Shown here: positions 15,363 through 23,279 of the stretch, one piece after another | How the letters are laid out: the number at the start of each line of letters is the position of its first letter | Numbering within the stretch: the first letter of the stretch is position 1 | Assembly (NCBI GenBank): GCA_964641395.1 | Contig: CAZXKQ010000026.1 | Span: 1-27,159 of the forward strand | DNA length: 27,159 nucleotides | Direction: 5' to 3' | Origin: CANQBR01 sp964641395 | Lineage (GTDB): Bacteria > Bacillota > Negativicutes > Acidaminococcales > Acidaminococcaceae | Translations under genes and position numbers: made by a program | The notes under the pieces: model-generated | What the model was told of the DNA's origin: nothing | Database searches by the model: none | The model's input: only the letters and a program-made list of their open reading frames with translations

Positions 15363-17391
15363 CCTTCCCTCCTAAGTGGTGCCAGTGGCCGTACTCGTGG
15401 ACGATGTAGTTGCTGAGGGCGTCCTGGTACCTGTCCTGTACCGGGGCCGCCAGCTCGTCTACGATGTAGGCCTTGTTGCTGTAGTAGTAGGCCGTGCCGC
15501 CAAAGTAGCCCAGGGCGTAGGGCAGGGGGGCCTCGGCCAAGAGGTTGCGGCCCATGAAGGCCTCCGGCACCTCCGCCCCTAACAGGTAGAGGAGGGTGGG
15601 GGCCAGGTCTATCTGGGAGGCGTAGTCCTCCTGGGGCAGGCCCTGGAGGGGGGCCAGGTTGCTGCTGAGGAAGATGAGGGGGATGGGGGCGATGCTCTGC
15701 TTATCCTCCCTCTTGCTCACCAGCTTGGTGTACTCCCCGCCGCTGTGGGGGTTGTGGTCCGCCGTGATGATGAAGAGGGTCCTGTCCTCCCACAGGCCCT
15801 GAGCCCGGACCTGGGCGAAGAAGTCCTGCAGGGTCTTATCCACCCAGTACATGCCCCGCACCGTGGCGTACTCGCTGTGCTGCACCGCCTCCGGCTGATC
15901 GTTCCAGGGCACGCCGCTGTAGGGGTAGGGCTGGTGCATGTCCAGGGTCTTGCACACCAGGAAGAGCTTCTCCTGCCGGTGCTGGGCCAGCAGCCGCAGG
16001 GCCTCCTGGTACATAACGTCGTTGTGGAAGCCCCAGCCGCTGGCCCCGGTGTAGCCCTGCTTCTCCAGGTACTCCTTGGCGTAGTACTCCCCCATGCCGT
16101 ACTGGGCCGGGTACTCCCGCAGCTCGTCGGCGTAGTACTGGCTAGAGGCGTTCATGAAGATGCCCCGGTAGCCGGCAGCCTGGAGGCTGCGGAAGATGCT
16201 GGGGGTGTGGCGGCCGTCGATGTCCCTGTCCATGACCAGGTGGGAGCGGAAGGTGGCGTTGAGCCCCTGGATGGTAGGGATGGCCGAGGCATAGTAGTGG
16301 TTCAAGTGGGGATAGCTACCCACCAGGCTGTTGAGGAAGGAGGTGGCGGCCGCCGGCATGGCGGGGTTGTAGCAGTTCAGGTAGTCTCGGTGCACCGATT
16401 CCAGGATCAGCAGCACCACCCTGTCGTAGGCGGGGGCCTGCCTGGCCACTGCCGGCCGCGGCACCTGGATGCCCAGCTCCCCTAGCACGGCCACGTCCTG
16501 CTCCGTCAGCTGCCGCTCCTTCACCGCCACCGCCGCCTTATCCACGTCGATGAGGGCCTTGGCCACGAAGTTCACGTTGATGGGGTAGGCGATCAGGTCC
16601 CGGTAACGGGCCCGCACCTTTTCGCTCTCCACCTCCGCGTAGAGGCCTATCACTTCCTCCACCCCGTAGTAGGCGGCCCTGGCCAGCACCTTGCTCACCA
16701 TGTTGCAGGCCAGCAGCAGGGCCAGCAGGCCTATGCCCAGGTGGACCAGGCTTTCCGGCAGGCCCCGGGCCGGGCCGGGGCGGAAGAGGAGGGCGATGGC
16801 CAGGATGGCGGCGGCTATGCCCCCTAGCAGCCAGGGGCTCATGGTGGCCAGCACCCCCTTGGCGGCGTAGAAGTTCAGGTTTTGGAAGAGGACGCTTTCC
16901 ACGTGCATGGAGGTCTGCCAAAAATAAAAGCCGTCAAAGACCAGGGTGAGGTTGGTGAAGAAGTAGAGGCCGAAGTAGGCCAGCTTGCTCAGCCTGCTCC
17001 CCAGGGCCTGGTAGCAGAGGGCCGCCAGCAGCACCAGAAAGACGTTGTTGAAGAGGCCGCTCAGCAGGGCCAGCAGGCTTTCCAGGTTCAGCTCCAGGCT
17101 CAGCTGCCAGAGCATGAAGGCGGCCACCCCCAGGTAGAAGAGGCCGGTCACCAGCACCGGCAGGTAGGAGGCGGCCAGCCTGGCCAGGGTGCGGCGCCGC
17201 CGGTAGCAGGCCAGGGCCAGGTAGGCCAGCAGGCCGTCCCGCAGCAGGTGGTTCACCACCTGGAAATAGTATTCGTTAAAGGGCACCTGTTCCAGGGGCA
17301 CGGCGGCAGGCCAGCAGGAAACGGCCTCCAGGCTCACTACCAGCCAGAGGCCGCAGATGACGGCCAGCCTTCGTAACAGGTTCAGCTCCAT
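15346..17391 (-). CDS. Membrane-anchored sulfatase/LtaS-like phosphotransferase
   Basis: A 681-residue protein with five to six N-terminal membrane segments (about 8-230) and an extracytoplasmic alkaline-phosphatase-fold domain from about 322. The metal and nucleophile set of lipoteichoic-acid synthase and EptA/OpgB-type enzymes is recognisable: Glu331 in LILES, candidate Thr373 nucleophile in AIPTIQG, His486 in DMHQPY, and Asp545-His546 in TADHNPHSGG. Such enzymes move phosphoglycerol or phosphoethanolamine from phospholipids to glycans or lipid A, releasing diacylglycerol. The host appears to have an outer membrane, so true lipoteichoic acid is unlikely. The gene for a diacylglycerol kinase lies just upstream, across a terminator. 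A start at 17391 is supported by GAGGAGG. Confidence 0.85.
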   Translation of the reverse strand: MELNLLRRLAVICGLWLVVSLEAVSCWPAAVPLEQVPFNEYYFQVVNHLLRDGLLAYLALACYRRRRTLARLAASYLPVLVTGLFYLGVAAFMLWQLSLELNLESLLALLSGLFNNVFLVLLAALCYQALGSRLSKLAYFGLYFFTNLTLVFDGFYFWQTSMHVESVLFQNLNFYAAKGVLATMSPWLLGGIAAAILAIALLFRPGPARGLPESLVHLGIGLLALLLACNMVSKVLARAAYYGVEEVIGLYAEVESEKVRARYRDLIAYPINVNFVAKALIDVDKAAVAVKERQLTEQDVAVLGELGIQVPRPAVARQAPAYDRVVLLILESVHRDYLNCYNPAMPAAATSFLNSLVGSYPHLNHYYASAIPTIQGLNATFRSHLVMDRDIDGRHTPSIFRSLQAAGYRGIFMNASSQYYADELREYPAQYGMGEYYAKEYLEKQGYTGASGWGFHNDVMYQEALRLLAQHRQEKLFLVCKTLDMHQPYPYSGVPWNDQPEAVQHSEYATVRGMYWVDKTLQDFFAQVRAQGLWEDRTLFIITADHNPHSGGEYTKLVSKREDKQSIAPIPLIFLSSNLAPLQGLPQEDYASQIDLAPTLLYLLGAEVPEAFMGRNLLAEAPLPYALGYFGGTAYYYSNKAYIVDELAAPVQDRYQDALSNYIVHEYGHWHHLGGKDGGEN

Positions 17392-17432
17392 AGTTCCTGC
17401 CGCCTCCTCTAGGCCAGAGGGCCAGAAAGATT

Positions 17433-17461
17433 AAAAAGCCGCCTAGACCACCCTAAGCGGC
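17433..17461 (-). terminator. Rho-independent terminator after the diacylglycerol kinase gene
   Basis: GCCGCTTAG pairs with CTAGGCGGC (nine pairs, one G-U) around a GGTGGT loop, followed by five Ts on the minus strand. Only 41 bases separate it from the next start codon, with no promoter visible in them. Confidence 0.85.
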
Positions 17462-17479
17462 GTCGCAACCTCCCCCGGC

Positions 17480-18421
17480 CTAGGCGATGAAGGACAGGGG
17501 CCGCTCCTCGATGGCCACCGCCAGGGGGGCATGGGCCACCGCGTCCCCGTCGAGCTCGGCGACGAAGTTCTCCGCATTGCAGCGGATCTCCAGCTGCTTC
17601 GCCCTGCGGAAGAGGATGCTCTTATCCATGGTGAGGGCCTCCATGCCGATGAGGGCGGTGTAGCGGAGGAAGTCCAGCCGCTTGCCCCCCTGGAAGAGGG
17701 CCACGTAGAGGAGGGGCTTGGCCAGGGAGGCGTCGTTGAAGATCTTATAACGGCCGGCGTAGTAGCGGCTCTTGCCTACGATGACGGAGGAGCCTTCGTG
17801 CCACTCCTCCTCCTGGTCGAAGCGCACCTGGAAGCGATAGCTCCAGTGGCTGAAGATCAGCTCCTTCCGCATCAGCTCCGTGCCCTGCACTACGTAGGCG
17901 AACTTGCTGAGGAGCTTCTTCTCCAGCTCCCCCACGCTGTCCACCACCAGGGAGTCGAAGCCGATGCCCAGCACCGTCAGGAAGGCCCGGCCGTTAGCCC
18001 GGCCTAGGTAGACTGGTGCCTCTGCCAGGCGGCTCACCCGCCTGAACCAGCGCTCCGGCTCGATGCTCAGCTGCAGCTCCTTGGCCACCAGGTTGACGGT
18101 GCCGGCGGGAAAGACGCTGACGTAGGGCCGATAGTCCAGTTGGAGCAGGTAGTCCGTCAGGGCCCGGATGGTGCCGTCGCCGCCGGCGATGATCAGCCAG
18201 TCCGCCCTCTCCGCTACCAGCCGCCGGGCCACTCCTTCCAGCTCCTCAAAGCGGTGCACGTCCCACAGCTCCACCTGCTTCCCAGGCAGGAAGCCCTTCA
18301 GCAGTTTGTGGATTTCGTTCACCCGGCTCAAGACGCTGGCGAAGAGCTGCTTGCCGCTGTTGCGGTTGTGGACGATGACCACCTTCTGTAGTCGTTCCTT
18401 CTCTATGTGGGTTATGGCCAT
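17480..18421 (-). CDS. Diacylglycerol/lipid kinase family protein (DgkB/YegS type)
   Basis: A 313-residue cytoplasmic lipid kinase. HNRNSG at 18-23 and GGDGT at 80-84 are the nucleotide-binding motifs of the diacylglycerol kinase catalytic domain; FPAGTVNLVAKEL and LGIGFDS continue the domain, and the C-terminal sandwich carries the family's ELDGDAV. It would phosphorylate diacylglycerol to phosphatidic acid, though sphingoid or other lipid substrates are known in the family. The start ATG has AGGAG six bases upstream and lies two bases after the GtrA gene. It is the last gene before the terminator at 17433-17461. The next gene encodes an enzyme likely to release diacylglycerol, which fits a recycling role. 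Confidence 0.92.
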   Translation of the reverse strand: MAITHIEKERLQKVVIVHNRNSGKQLFASVLSRVNEIHKLLKGFLPGKQVELWDVHRFEELEGVARRLVAERADWLIIAGGDGTIRALTDYLLQLDYRPYVSVFPAGTVNLVAKELQLSIEPERWFRRVSRLAEAPVYLGRANGRAFLTVLGIGFDSLVVDSVGELEKKLLSKFAYVVQGTELMRKELIFSHWSYRFQVRFDQEEEWHEGSSVIVGKSRYYAGRYKIFNDASLAKPLLYVALFQGGKRLDFLRYTALIGMEALTMDKSILFRRAKQLEIRCNAENFVAELDGDAVAHAPLAVAIEERPLSFIA

Positions 18422-18423
18422 AG

Positions 18424-18867
18424 TCAGCTCCTAAAGATGAATTTTTTCCGGGACAGGTAGTTCCAGGCTACCACGATGCAGCTGGCCCCGATCTTGGAGG
18501 CCATGGCCGGCCAGGCCAGCAGGGAGACGAAGACGTACATCAGCACCAGGTTGAAGCCTAGGCCCATGACGCTGACCAGGAAGACCAGGGCCAGCTCCTT
18601 CCCCTGGCTGTAGCGGCTGCCGCTGTCGAAGACCAGGATGTTCCCTAAAAAGTAGTGGTAGAGGGTGGAGAGGCTGAAGGCCGCCGCCGTGGCCCCGTTG
18701 GTCAGGGCGGCCAGGGAGAGGCCCAGCCCGGCCCAGAGGTGGTAGAAGAAGAGGTAGAAGAGGGCCCACTCCACCAGGGCCGCCGTCCCGCCTACACAGA
18801 GGTAGAGGGCCAGCTTGACCCCCTCCTTGTGGGTATAATCGTAGCCGAAGAGGCTTTTTCGCTTCAT
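18424..18867 (-). CDS. GtrA family membrane protein
   Basis: A 147-residue protein with four predicted membrane segments (about 18-38, 48-68, 88-112, 118-138) and the family ending NYLSRKKFIFR. GtrA-like proteins are thought to help move polyprenyl-phosphate-linked sugars across the inner membrane for surface glycan modification. No glycosyltransferase lies next to it, although the linked kinase and LtaS-like genes also point to envelope work. The ATG overlaps the GNAT stop as ATGA. Confidence 0.9.
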   Translation of the reverse strand: MKRKSLFGYDYTHKEGVKLALYLCVGGTAALVEWALFYLFFYHLWAGLGLSLAALTNGATAAAFSLSTLYHYFLGNILVFDSGSRYSQGKELALVFLVSVMGLGFNLVLMYVFVSLLAWPAMASKIGASCIVVAWNYLSRKKFIFRS

Positions 18868-19463
18868 GATCTGCCTGCCCGGGCCAGCACCGCCGCCACC
18901 TCTGCCTGGGGCAGGCTGGGGAAGCTGCGCAGGGGAGGCAGCTGCCGGGGATAGGGGGCCAGCTGCTTAAAAAGCCACAGCATGTCCAGGTAGTGGCCGT
19001 TCTTGAAGCCACTGCAGGGGAAGCTGCCGCACACCCGGTAGCCCCGGGCCTGGTGGAAGCCCAGGCTGGCCTGGTTGGAGGCGGTGATGCAGGCGTAGGC
19101 GTTGACGATGCCCATGCGCCGCAGCAGCTCCTCCAGGGCCCCGTACAGGGCCCGCCCCAGCCCCCGGCCTCTGGCCTCCTGGGCTAGGTAGATGGTCACC
19201 TCGGCGCAGCCGTGGTAGGCGGCCCGCTCTATGAAGCTGTGGCCGTAGGCGTAGCCTGCCAGCCGGCCCTCCTCTGCCGCCACTAGGTAGGGGAAGGCCC
19301 GCTGGATCCCCGCCATACGGGCCTGCCACTGGGACAGGCTGGGCACTTCGTATTCAAAGGAGACGTCGCTGAGGGCGCTGTCCCCGCTGGCCACGTAGGG
19401 GCGGTAGATCTCCAGCAGGGCTGGGGCATCCTCCTCCCTGGCCAGGCGGAGCTCCCTGCTCAT
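18864..19463 (-). CDS. GNAT N-acetyltransferase, phosphinothricin-acetyltransferase-like
   Basis: A 199-residue acetyltransferase of the GNAT fold. The acetyl-CoA loop is ARGRGLG at 97-103, the first strand is LRLAREEDAPALLEIY, and SFEYEVPS plus the late GYRVCGSF and YLDMLWL segments resemble Pat/Bar-type enzymes and their MnaT-like relatives, which acetylate amino-acid analogues. About 30 residues extend past the usual fold end (after residue 167) and are Pro/Arg-rich. The start overlaps the DUF4127 stop as ATGA, and the end overlaps gtrA likewise, so it is co-translated. The substrate is not predictable. Confidence 0.88.
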   Translation of the reverse strand: MSRELRLAREEDAPALLEIYRPYVASGDSALSDVSFEYEVPSLSQWQARMAGIQRAFPYLVAAEEGRLAGYAYGHSFIERAAYHGCAEVTIYLAQEARGRGLGRALYGALEELLRRMGIVNAYACITASNQASLGFHQARGYRVCGSFPCSGFKNGHYLDMLWLFKQLAPYPRQLPPLRSFPSLPQAEVAAVLARAGRS

Positions 19464-21022
19464 GGCAGCGGCTCCACGTCCACCTCGAAGAGACGGCTCC
19501 AGGGCAGGGTGATGTGGTAGCGCCTCAGCGCCTCCCGGCCTAGCAGGGGCTGGGCCACCGCCGCCACTTCCTGGCGGATGGCGGCCTCCGTCTGCTGCTT
19601 CTGCTCCGTGTTCAGGCCGCTGTTAGGCCAGTGCTGGGGCCACACCACTTCCTTGGCCACCGTCAGCCGGGCGTTGCTCTGGTAGGCCCAGTCGTCCAGG
19701 TAGCGCTGCTGGAGGAGGGTTTCCCGTTGCTCCTGGCTCAGCAGGGGCCGCAGCAGGCCCTGGGCCAGGGCGAAGCCTAGGGAATTGCCCGCCGTGTTCC
19801 AGCCGCTGTAGGCGCTGAGCCTATAGGCCACCCCTTCTTGGAAGAGGAGGGGCACGAGGCCGTTATCCGCCCCGTTGCCGTATTTAACGTCCGCCACCAT
19901 CACTGGGCGGCCCTGGTTCAAATAAGTCTTCACCTCTTTGACGAAGGCCCTGGTGGCCCTGTCCGGCTCCGCCGTGTTGTCCGGGTGGGTGGCAAAGTAG
20001 GTGCGGCCGTTCTGGGGGGTGTTGAGGGCCAGCACGTAGTCCGCCCGCTCCCCTGAGCTCACCGGCACCGCCCCGGCGGCGAAGATGTGGGCCTTGGCGG
20101 AGGCGCTGAGCTTCTCGTCCTCGTAGACGGGCACCGTCTCCCCGCCCTTGCCGGGAGCGTAGAGCACCTGGACGAAGGGCAGCTCCATCTGTAACTGGTT
20201 GGCGGCCCGCACCAGCAGGAGGAGGCCTAGCTGGTCGGCGCCGGCGAAGAAGCGGATCCTCTCCTTGGGCAGCTCGTTGACCAGGATCTCCATCTTCCTG
20301 GCCTCCCGGTGGGCCTGGGAGTGGGGGGCCGTATCGTCCCTGCCGATGAGGAGGTAGTCAAAGTCCCCGCTCTCCACCCCGTGGAGGAGGAGCTCCGTGG
20401 CCTTGATGTTGGCGGCCCGCCGTTGGTAGAGGTCGTCCAAGATCTCCTGAGGGATGGTCTTGCGCAGCCGCTTCAGCTCCGTGCCCTCCCCGTGGCGCAG
20501 CTCCTTGAACTCTTCCTTGTCCTCCAGGGCGCCTAAGCGGAAGAGCCTAGGCCCCCACTCCTGGTAGTAGGCCGGCTCCACCGGGGCGGCGCTGACCAGG
20601 GGGGAGCGCATAATGGTGGTGAAGACGTACACTTCCTGGCCCCGGTAGTTGTGCTTAAGGTTGATCAGGCGCTGGGCCCGCTGGGCCAGGGTGGCGAAGG
20701 GCAGGTTATGGGTGCGGCTGGCCACCAGGCCGCCGTAAAGCAGGGTGTCGGAGGAGACCACCACCGCCAGGGAGCCCTCGGCGTGGGTCTCCAACCACTG
20801 GAAGATGGCCTCCGGCTGGGCGGCCTTTTCCTCATCGGCTAGCAGCTCCAGGGGGGGCAGCAGCACGTCCCAGCCTGCCTGGCGCATAGTGTTCACCGTA
20901 TAGGACAGGCACACCGGCCTGTTATCCATAGGTACGTAGAGCAGGGTGCCCTTGCCGGCCGCCTCTGCCAGGTGGCAGCACAGCAGCAGGGCCGTTATCA
21001 GCACTAGCTTGCCCAGCCTCAT
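19460..21022 (-). CDS. DUF4127 family exported protein
   Basis: A protein of 520 residues of the DUF4127 family, of unknown function, found mainly in Firmicutes. The N-terminus has a positively charged start and a hydrophobic core ending in AEAAG, a probable signal peptide, so the protein acts outside the cytoplasm. Family blocks visible include YVPMDNRPVC near the start, SSDTLLYGGLVASR, LLIGRDDTAPHSQAHRE, GADQLG and VADVKYGNGADN. The many conserved Asp, Asn and His residues suggest an enzyme, but no catalytic set is established. ATG at 21022 is preferred (AAAGGGG eight bases upstream); a GTG at 21031 is possible. It opens a four-gene run with overlapping stops. No convincing promoter is seen upstream. 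Confidence 0.85.
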   Translation of the reverse strand: MRLGKLVLITALLLCCHLAEAAGKGTLLYVPMDNRPVCLSYTVNTMRQAGWDVLLPPLELLADEEKAAQPEAIFQWLETHAEGSLAVVVSSDTLLYGGLVASRTHNLPFATLAQRAQRLINLKHNYRGQEVYVFTTIMRSPLVSAAPVEPAYYQEWGPRLFRLGALEDKEEFKELRHGEGTELKRLRKTIPQEILDDLYQRRAANIKATELLLHGVESGDFDYLLIGRDDTAPHSQAHREARKMEILVNELPKERIRFFAGADQLGLLLLVRAANQLQMELPFVQVLYAPGKGGETVPVYEDEKLSASAKAHIFAAGAVPVSSGERADYVLALNTPQNGRTYFATHPDNTAEPDRATRAFVKEVKTYLNQGRPVMVADVKYGNGADNGLVPLLFQEGVAYRLSAYSGWNTAGNSLGFALAQGLLRPLLSQEQRETLLQQRYLDDWAYQSNARLTVAKEVVWPQHWPNSGLNTEQKQQTEAAIRQEVAAVAQPLLGREALRRYHITLPWSRLFEVDVEPLP

Positions 21023-21181
21023 CCTCTTCACCCCTTTAGGGACAGCCTCAGCAGCCTTCCCGGCCGCCGAGCTATATGGTTAATTGTGTATATTTCGCCC
21101 TCTTGCGCCTATTATCCTGCCAGGGCCGAAGAAATAAGCCAACCCCAGCCCCAGGGTGGGTTTATCAATAAATATTATCCA

Positions 21182-21210
21182 TTGACAGATCCCTGCTTTT
21201 CCGCTAGAAT
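21182..21210 (+). promoter_or_regulatory. Promoter of the perR-like gene
   Basis: The -35 is a perfect TTGACA (21182-21187) and the -10 is TAGAAT (21205-21210), with a 17-base spacer. It is the only strong plus-strand promoter in the window. AT-rich sequence just upstream (21161-21180) might hold an autoregulatory site, but no clean Per or Fur box is seen. Confidence 0.85.
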
Positions 21211-21250
21211 GGGAGTAGTGAGATGACTAGCGCCCTAAGGATGTGAAGAT

Positions 21251-21715
21251 ATGCTGACAGCTAGCCAAGTAGCCGCCGCCCTGCACCGCCAGGGCTACAA
21301 AGCCACCCCCCAGCGGTTGGCGGTCTATGCCGCCCTCAGCGCCAAGCGCTGGCACCCAGACGCCGACGCCCTCTACCGGGTGCTGCAGCCCCAGCACCGG
21401 GAGCTGAGCCTGGCCACCGTTTATAAAAACTTGGAGATCCTAGGCAAGATAGGCCTCATCCAGGTGTTGAACACCGGGGAGAACAGCTTCCGCTACGATG
21501 CGGACACCAGCAGGCACAGCCACCTCCGCTGCCTGGGCTGCGGCGCCATCCAGGACCTCTGCGGCCTCCACACCGAGGCGGTCCTCCAGGAGGCTGCCGC
21601 TGCCAGCGGTTACAGCATCAGCGGGGAGCAGTTCTACTTCTTCGGCCTCTGCCCCGCCTGTCAAGCTAGCCAAGGAGGCCCAACCGGCCCTACAAACCCA
21701 GAGGAGGAAGGTTAA
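21251..21715 (+). CDS. perR: Fur family regulator, PerR-like
   Basis: A 154-residue metal-dependent repressor, the only clear plus-strand gene. The winged helix covers about 1-75 (TPQRLAVYAAL, LSLATVYKNLEIL). The structural zinc site is CLGC at 94-97 and CPAC at 134-137. All five regulatory metal ligands of B. subtilis PerR have counterparts: His35, Asp83, His89, His91 and Asp102, with the same D-6-H-2-H spacing. Asp83 in place of the Glu usual in Fur favours a peroxide sensor using Fe or Mn. A Pro/Gly-rich tail follows the zinc site. The ATG has AAGGA nine bases upstream. Targets are unknown. A Fur or Zur role cannot be fully excluded. Confidence 0.88.
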   Translation: MLTASQVAAALHRQGYKATPQRLAVYAALSAKRWHPDADALYRVLQPQHRELSLATVYKNLEILGKIGLIQVLNTGENSFRYDADTSRHSHLRCLGCGAIQDLCGLHTEAVLQEAAAASGYSISGEQFYFFGLCPACQASQGGPTGPTNPEEEG

Positions 21716-21740
21716 AAAACCAGGCTCTTGCGCCCATCCC

Positions 21741-21767
21741 GGCCCCTAGCCCCGGCTAGGGGCCTTT
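21741..21767 (+). terminator. Terminator after the perR-like gene
   Basis: GGCCCCTAGC and GCTAGGGGCC form a perfect 10-bp stem around a CCCG loop, followed by TTTGTG. The short U-run means it may be only partly effective. On the opposite strand no U-run follows, so it would not serve the DUF815 gene. Confidence 0.7.
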
Positions 21768-21785
21768 GTGCGCCCTGCCTAGCCG

Positions 21786-23096
21786 TCAGGCCTCCTCAGC
21801 CTGGCCTAGGAGGTAGTTGATGAACTGCTGGGCGGTGCGGCCGGAGAGGCCCCCGTGGTGCAGCTCCCAGCGCTTCGCCTCCTGGTGCAGCTCCTCCGGC
21901 GGCAGCTTCACCCCCTGGCGTTCTGCCAGGGTGTCCACGATGTGGAAGTACTCCTCCTGGTTAGGCTGGCCGTAGTAGATGGTGCAGCCGAAGCGGTTCA
22001 CCAGGGACAGCTTCTCCTGCATATTGTCCGACTTGTGGATGCCCCCCTCGTTGCTCACGTCCTGCCTGTCCCGCCAGGTCTCGTTGATCAGGTGGCGGCG
22101 GTTGCTGGTGGCGTAGATGAGGATGTTGTCCGGCTGGATCTCCAGCCCCCCTTCGATGATGGCCTTCAGGTACTTGTAGTCCGTCTCAAACTCCTCGAAG
22201 GAGAGGTCGTCCATGTAGATGATGAAGCGGTAGTTGCGGCTCTTGATCTGGGACACTACGGCAGACAGCTCCTTGAACTGGTGCTTGTAGATCTCTATCA
22301 TCCGCAGGCCCGCGTCGTAGTAAGCGTTGATGAGGGCCTTGATGGAGCTGGACTTGCCTGTGCCCATGTCCCCGAAGAGGAGCACGTTGTTAGCCGGCCG
22401 GCCGGCGATGAAGGCCTCGGTGTTGGCGATGAGCTCCGCCTTCTGCCACTCGTAGCCCACCAGGTCGGCGAAGGTGAGCTGGGAGGTGTTGCTGATAGGC
22501 ACCAGCTGGGCCTCCTCCCCGCTGCCGGCGATGCGGAAGGCCTTGTTCAGCCCCAGCTTCCCCACCCCGTAGGCCCGGTAGAAGTCGGTGACCAGGCGGT
22601 AGATCTCCTCCCCGTCCCCGGCCTGGGCAATGGCGGCGCTGAGGCTCCGCACCTTGTCGCTGATATTCTGGTTGTAGCGGCTCTTCTTCTTGGCCACGCT
22701 GTGGTAGTTCTCTATCAGGGTGAAGACGTTGGTGTCCAGGGCCTGCTCCAGGGGGCCGAAGTCGTAGTCGAACAGCTTCTTGAAGACGGCGAAGTCGTTC
22801 TTCACCAGCTGGTTCACCGTGCCCTGGCAGGCCCCCACCTTCTCACAGGTGATGGAGAAGGGGGTCTCGGTGCTGATCAGCAGGTAGGTGAGGTAGTTGT
22901 GCCACAGGTTGTGGTCGAAGCCGTAGCGGGTGGCCACGTCCAGCAGCTTGTGGATCTGGGTGTAGACCCGGCCCAGCAGGTCCGCCTTCTCGTAGCAGCC
23001 GGAGGAGAAGTCCCTGATGAGCTCTGCCAGGGGGAAGAGGAGGTTGTCCGCCTCCAGGTTGCGATATACCACTAGTTTTGCCAATTCCTTGTACAT
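21786..23096 (-). CDS. DUF815 family AAA ATPase
   Basis: A 436-residue protein with an all-helical N-terminal half (about 1-200) and an AAA ATPase domain. Walker A is GDMGTGKS at 242-249, Walker B is FIIYMDDLSF at 291-300, and the sensor region YATSNRRHL follows at about 331. The stretch with NEGGIHKSDNMQEKLSLVNRFG is a DUF815 hallmark. The family is widespread in Firmicutes and Proteobacteria with no established function. The ATG at 23096 has AAAGGAAG upstream, and a strong promoter lies at 23178-23206. It is probably transcribed alone; neither neighbour suggests a pathway. Confidence 0.92.
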   Translation of the reverse strand: MYKELAKLVVYRNLEADNLLFPLAELIRDFSSGCYEKADLLGRVYTQIHKLLDVATRYGFDHNLWHNYLTYLLISTETPFSITCEKVGACQGTVNQLVKNDFAVFKKLFDYDFGPLEQALDTNVFTLIENYHSVAKKKSRYNQNISDKVRSLSAAIAQAGDGEEIYRLVTDFYRAYGVGKLGLNKAFRIAGSGEEAQLVPISNTSQLTFADLVGYEWQKAELIANTEAFIAGRPANNVLLFGDMGTGKSSSIKALINAYYDAGLRMIEIYKHQFKELSAVVSQIKSRNYRFIIYMDDLSFEEFETDYKYLKAIIEGGLEIQPDNILIYATSNRRHLINETWRDRQDVSNEGGIHKSDNMQEKLSLVNRFGCTIYYGQPNQEEYFHIVDTLAERQGVKLPPEELHQEAKRWELHHGGLSGRTAQQFINYLLGQAEEA

Positions 23097-23177
23097 CAGG
23101 CCACTTCCTTTGCACTGCCGCCTGCCGGGGGGAGCCCTTGCCAGGCTGCCTGCCCAGGGGCAGAAATCCCTACCTAG

Positions 23178-23206
23178 ATTGTAGTGTATTTTGTCGGAGA
23201 AGTCAA
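23178..23206 (-). promoter_or_regulatory. Promoter of the DUF815 ATPase gene
   Basis: The -35 is TTGACT (23201-23206) and the -10 is TACAAT (23178-23183), with a 17-base spacer. It begins 12 bases after the terminator of the preceding operon. Confidence 0.85.
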
Positions 23207-23217
23207 ACCCCTGGGGG

Positions 23218-23254
23218 AAAAAGCCAGGCGGCCCGGCGCAGGCCAGGCCGCCTG
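23218..23254 (-). terminator. Terminator of the dhaL-dhaK-lsrF-VOC-sorC operon
   Basis: CAGGCGGCC and GGCCGCCTG form a perfect 9-bp stem with a 12-base GC-rich loop, followed by GCTTTTT on the minus strand. It lies 25 bases after the regulator's stop codon. Confidence 0.88.
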
Positions 23255-23279
23255 TTTACTGCTAGAACCTAGAACCCCC

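Noticed and set aside
17392..17432. Riboswitch or T-box ahead of the methionine-gene run
   Set aside because: Only about 40 bases of leader, with no SAM, cobalamin or T-box core sequence.
21023..21130. Minus-strand promoter for the DUF4127 run
   Set aside because: Several AT-rich -10-like strings (TATACA, TATAGC) occur, but none has an acceptable -35 at 16-18 bases.
21161..21180. Possible Per or Fur box upstream of the perR-like promoter
   Set aside because: The AT-rich TTTATCAATAAATATTATCC matches the 7-1-7 Per box poorly on its right half.
21855..23075. 406-codon plus-strand open frame
   Set aside because: It lies exactly opposite the DUF815 ATPase, which has intact Walker motifs; no ribosome site or domain is seen in the plus-strand frame.
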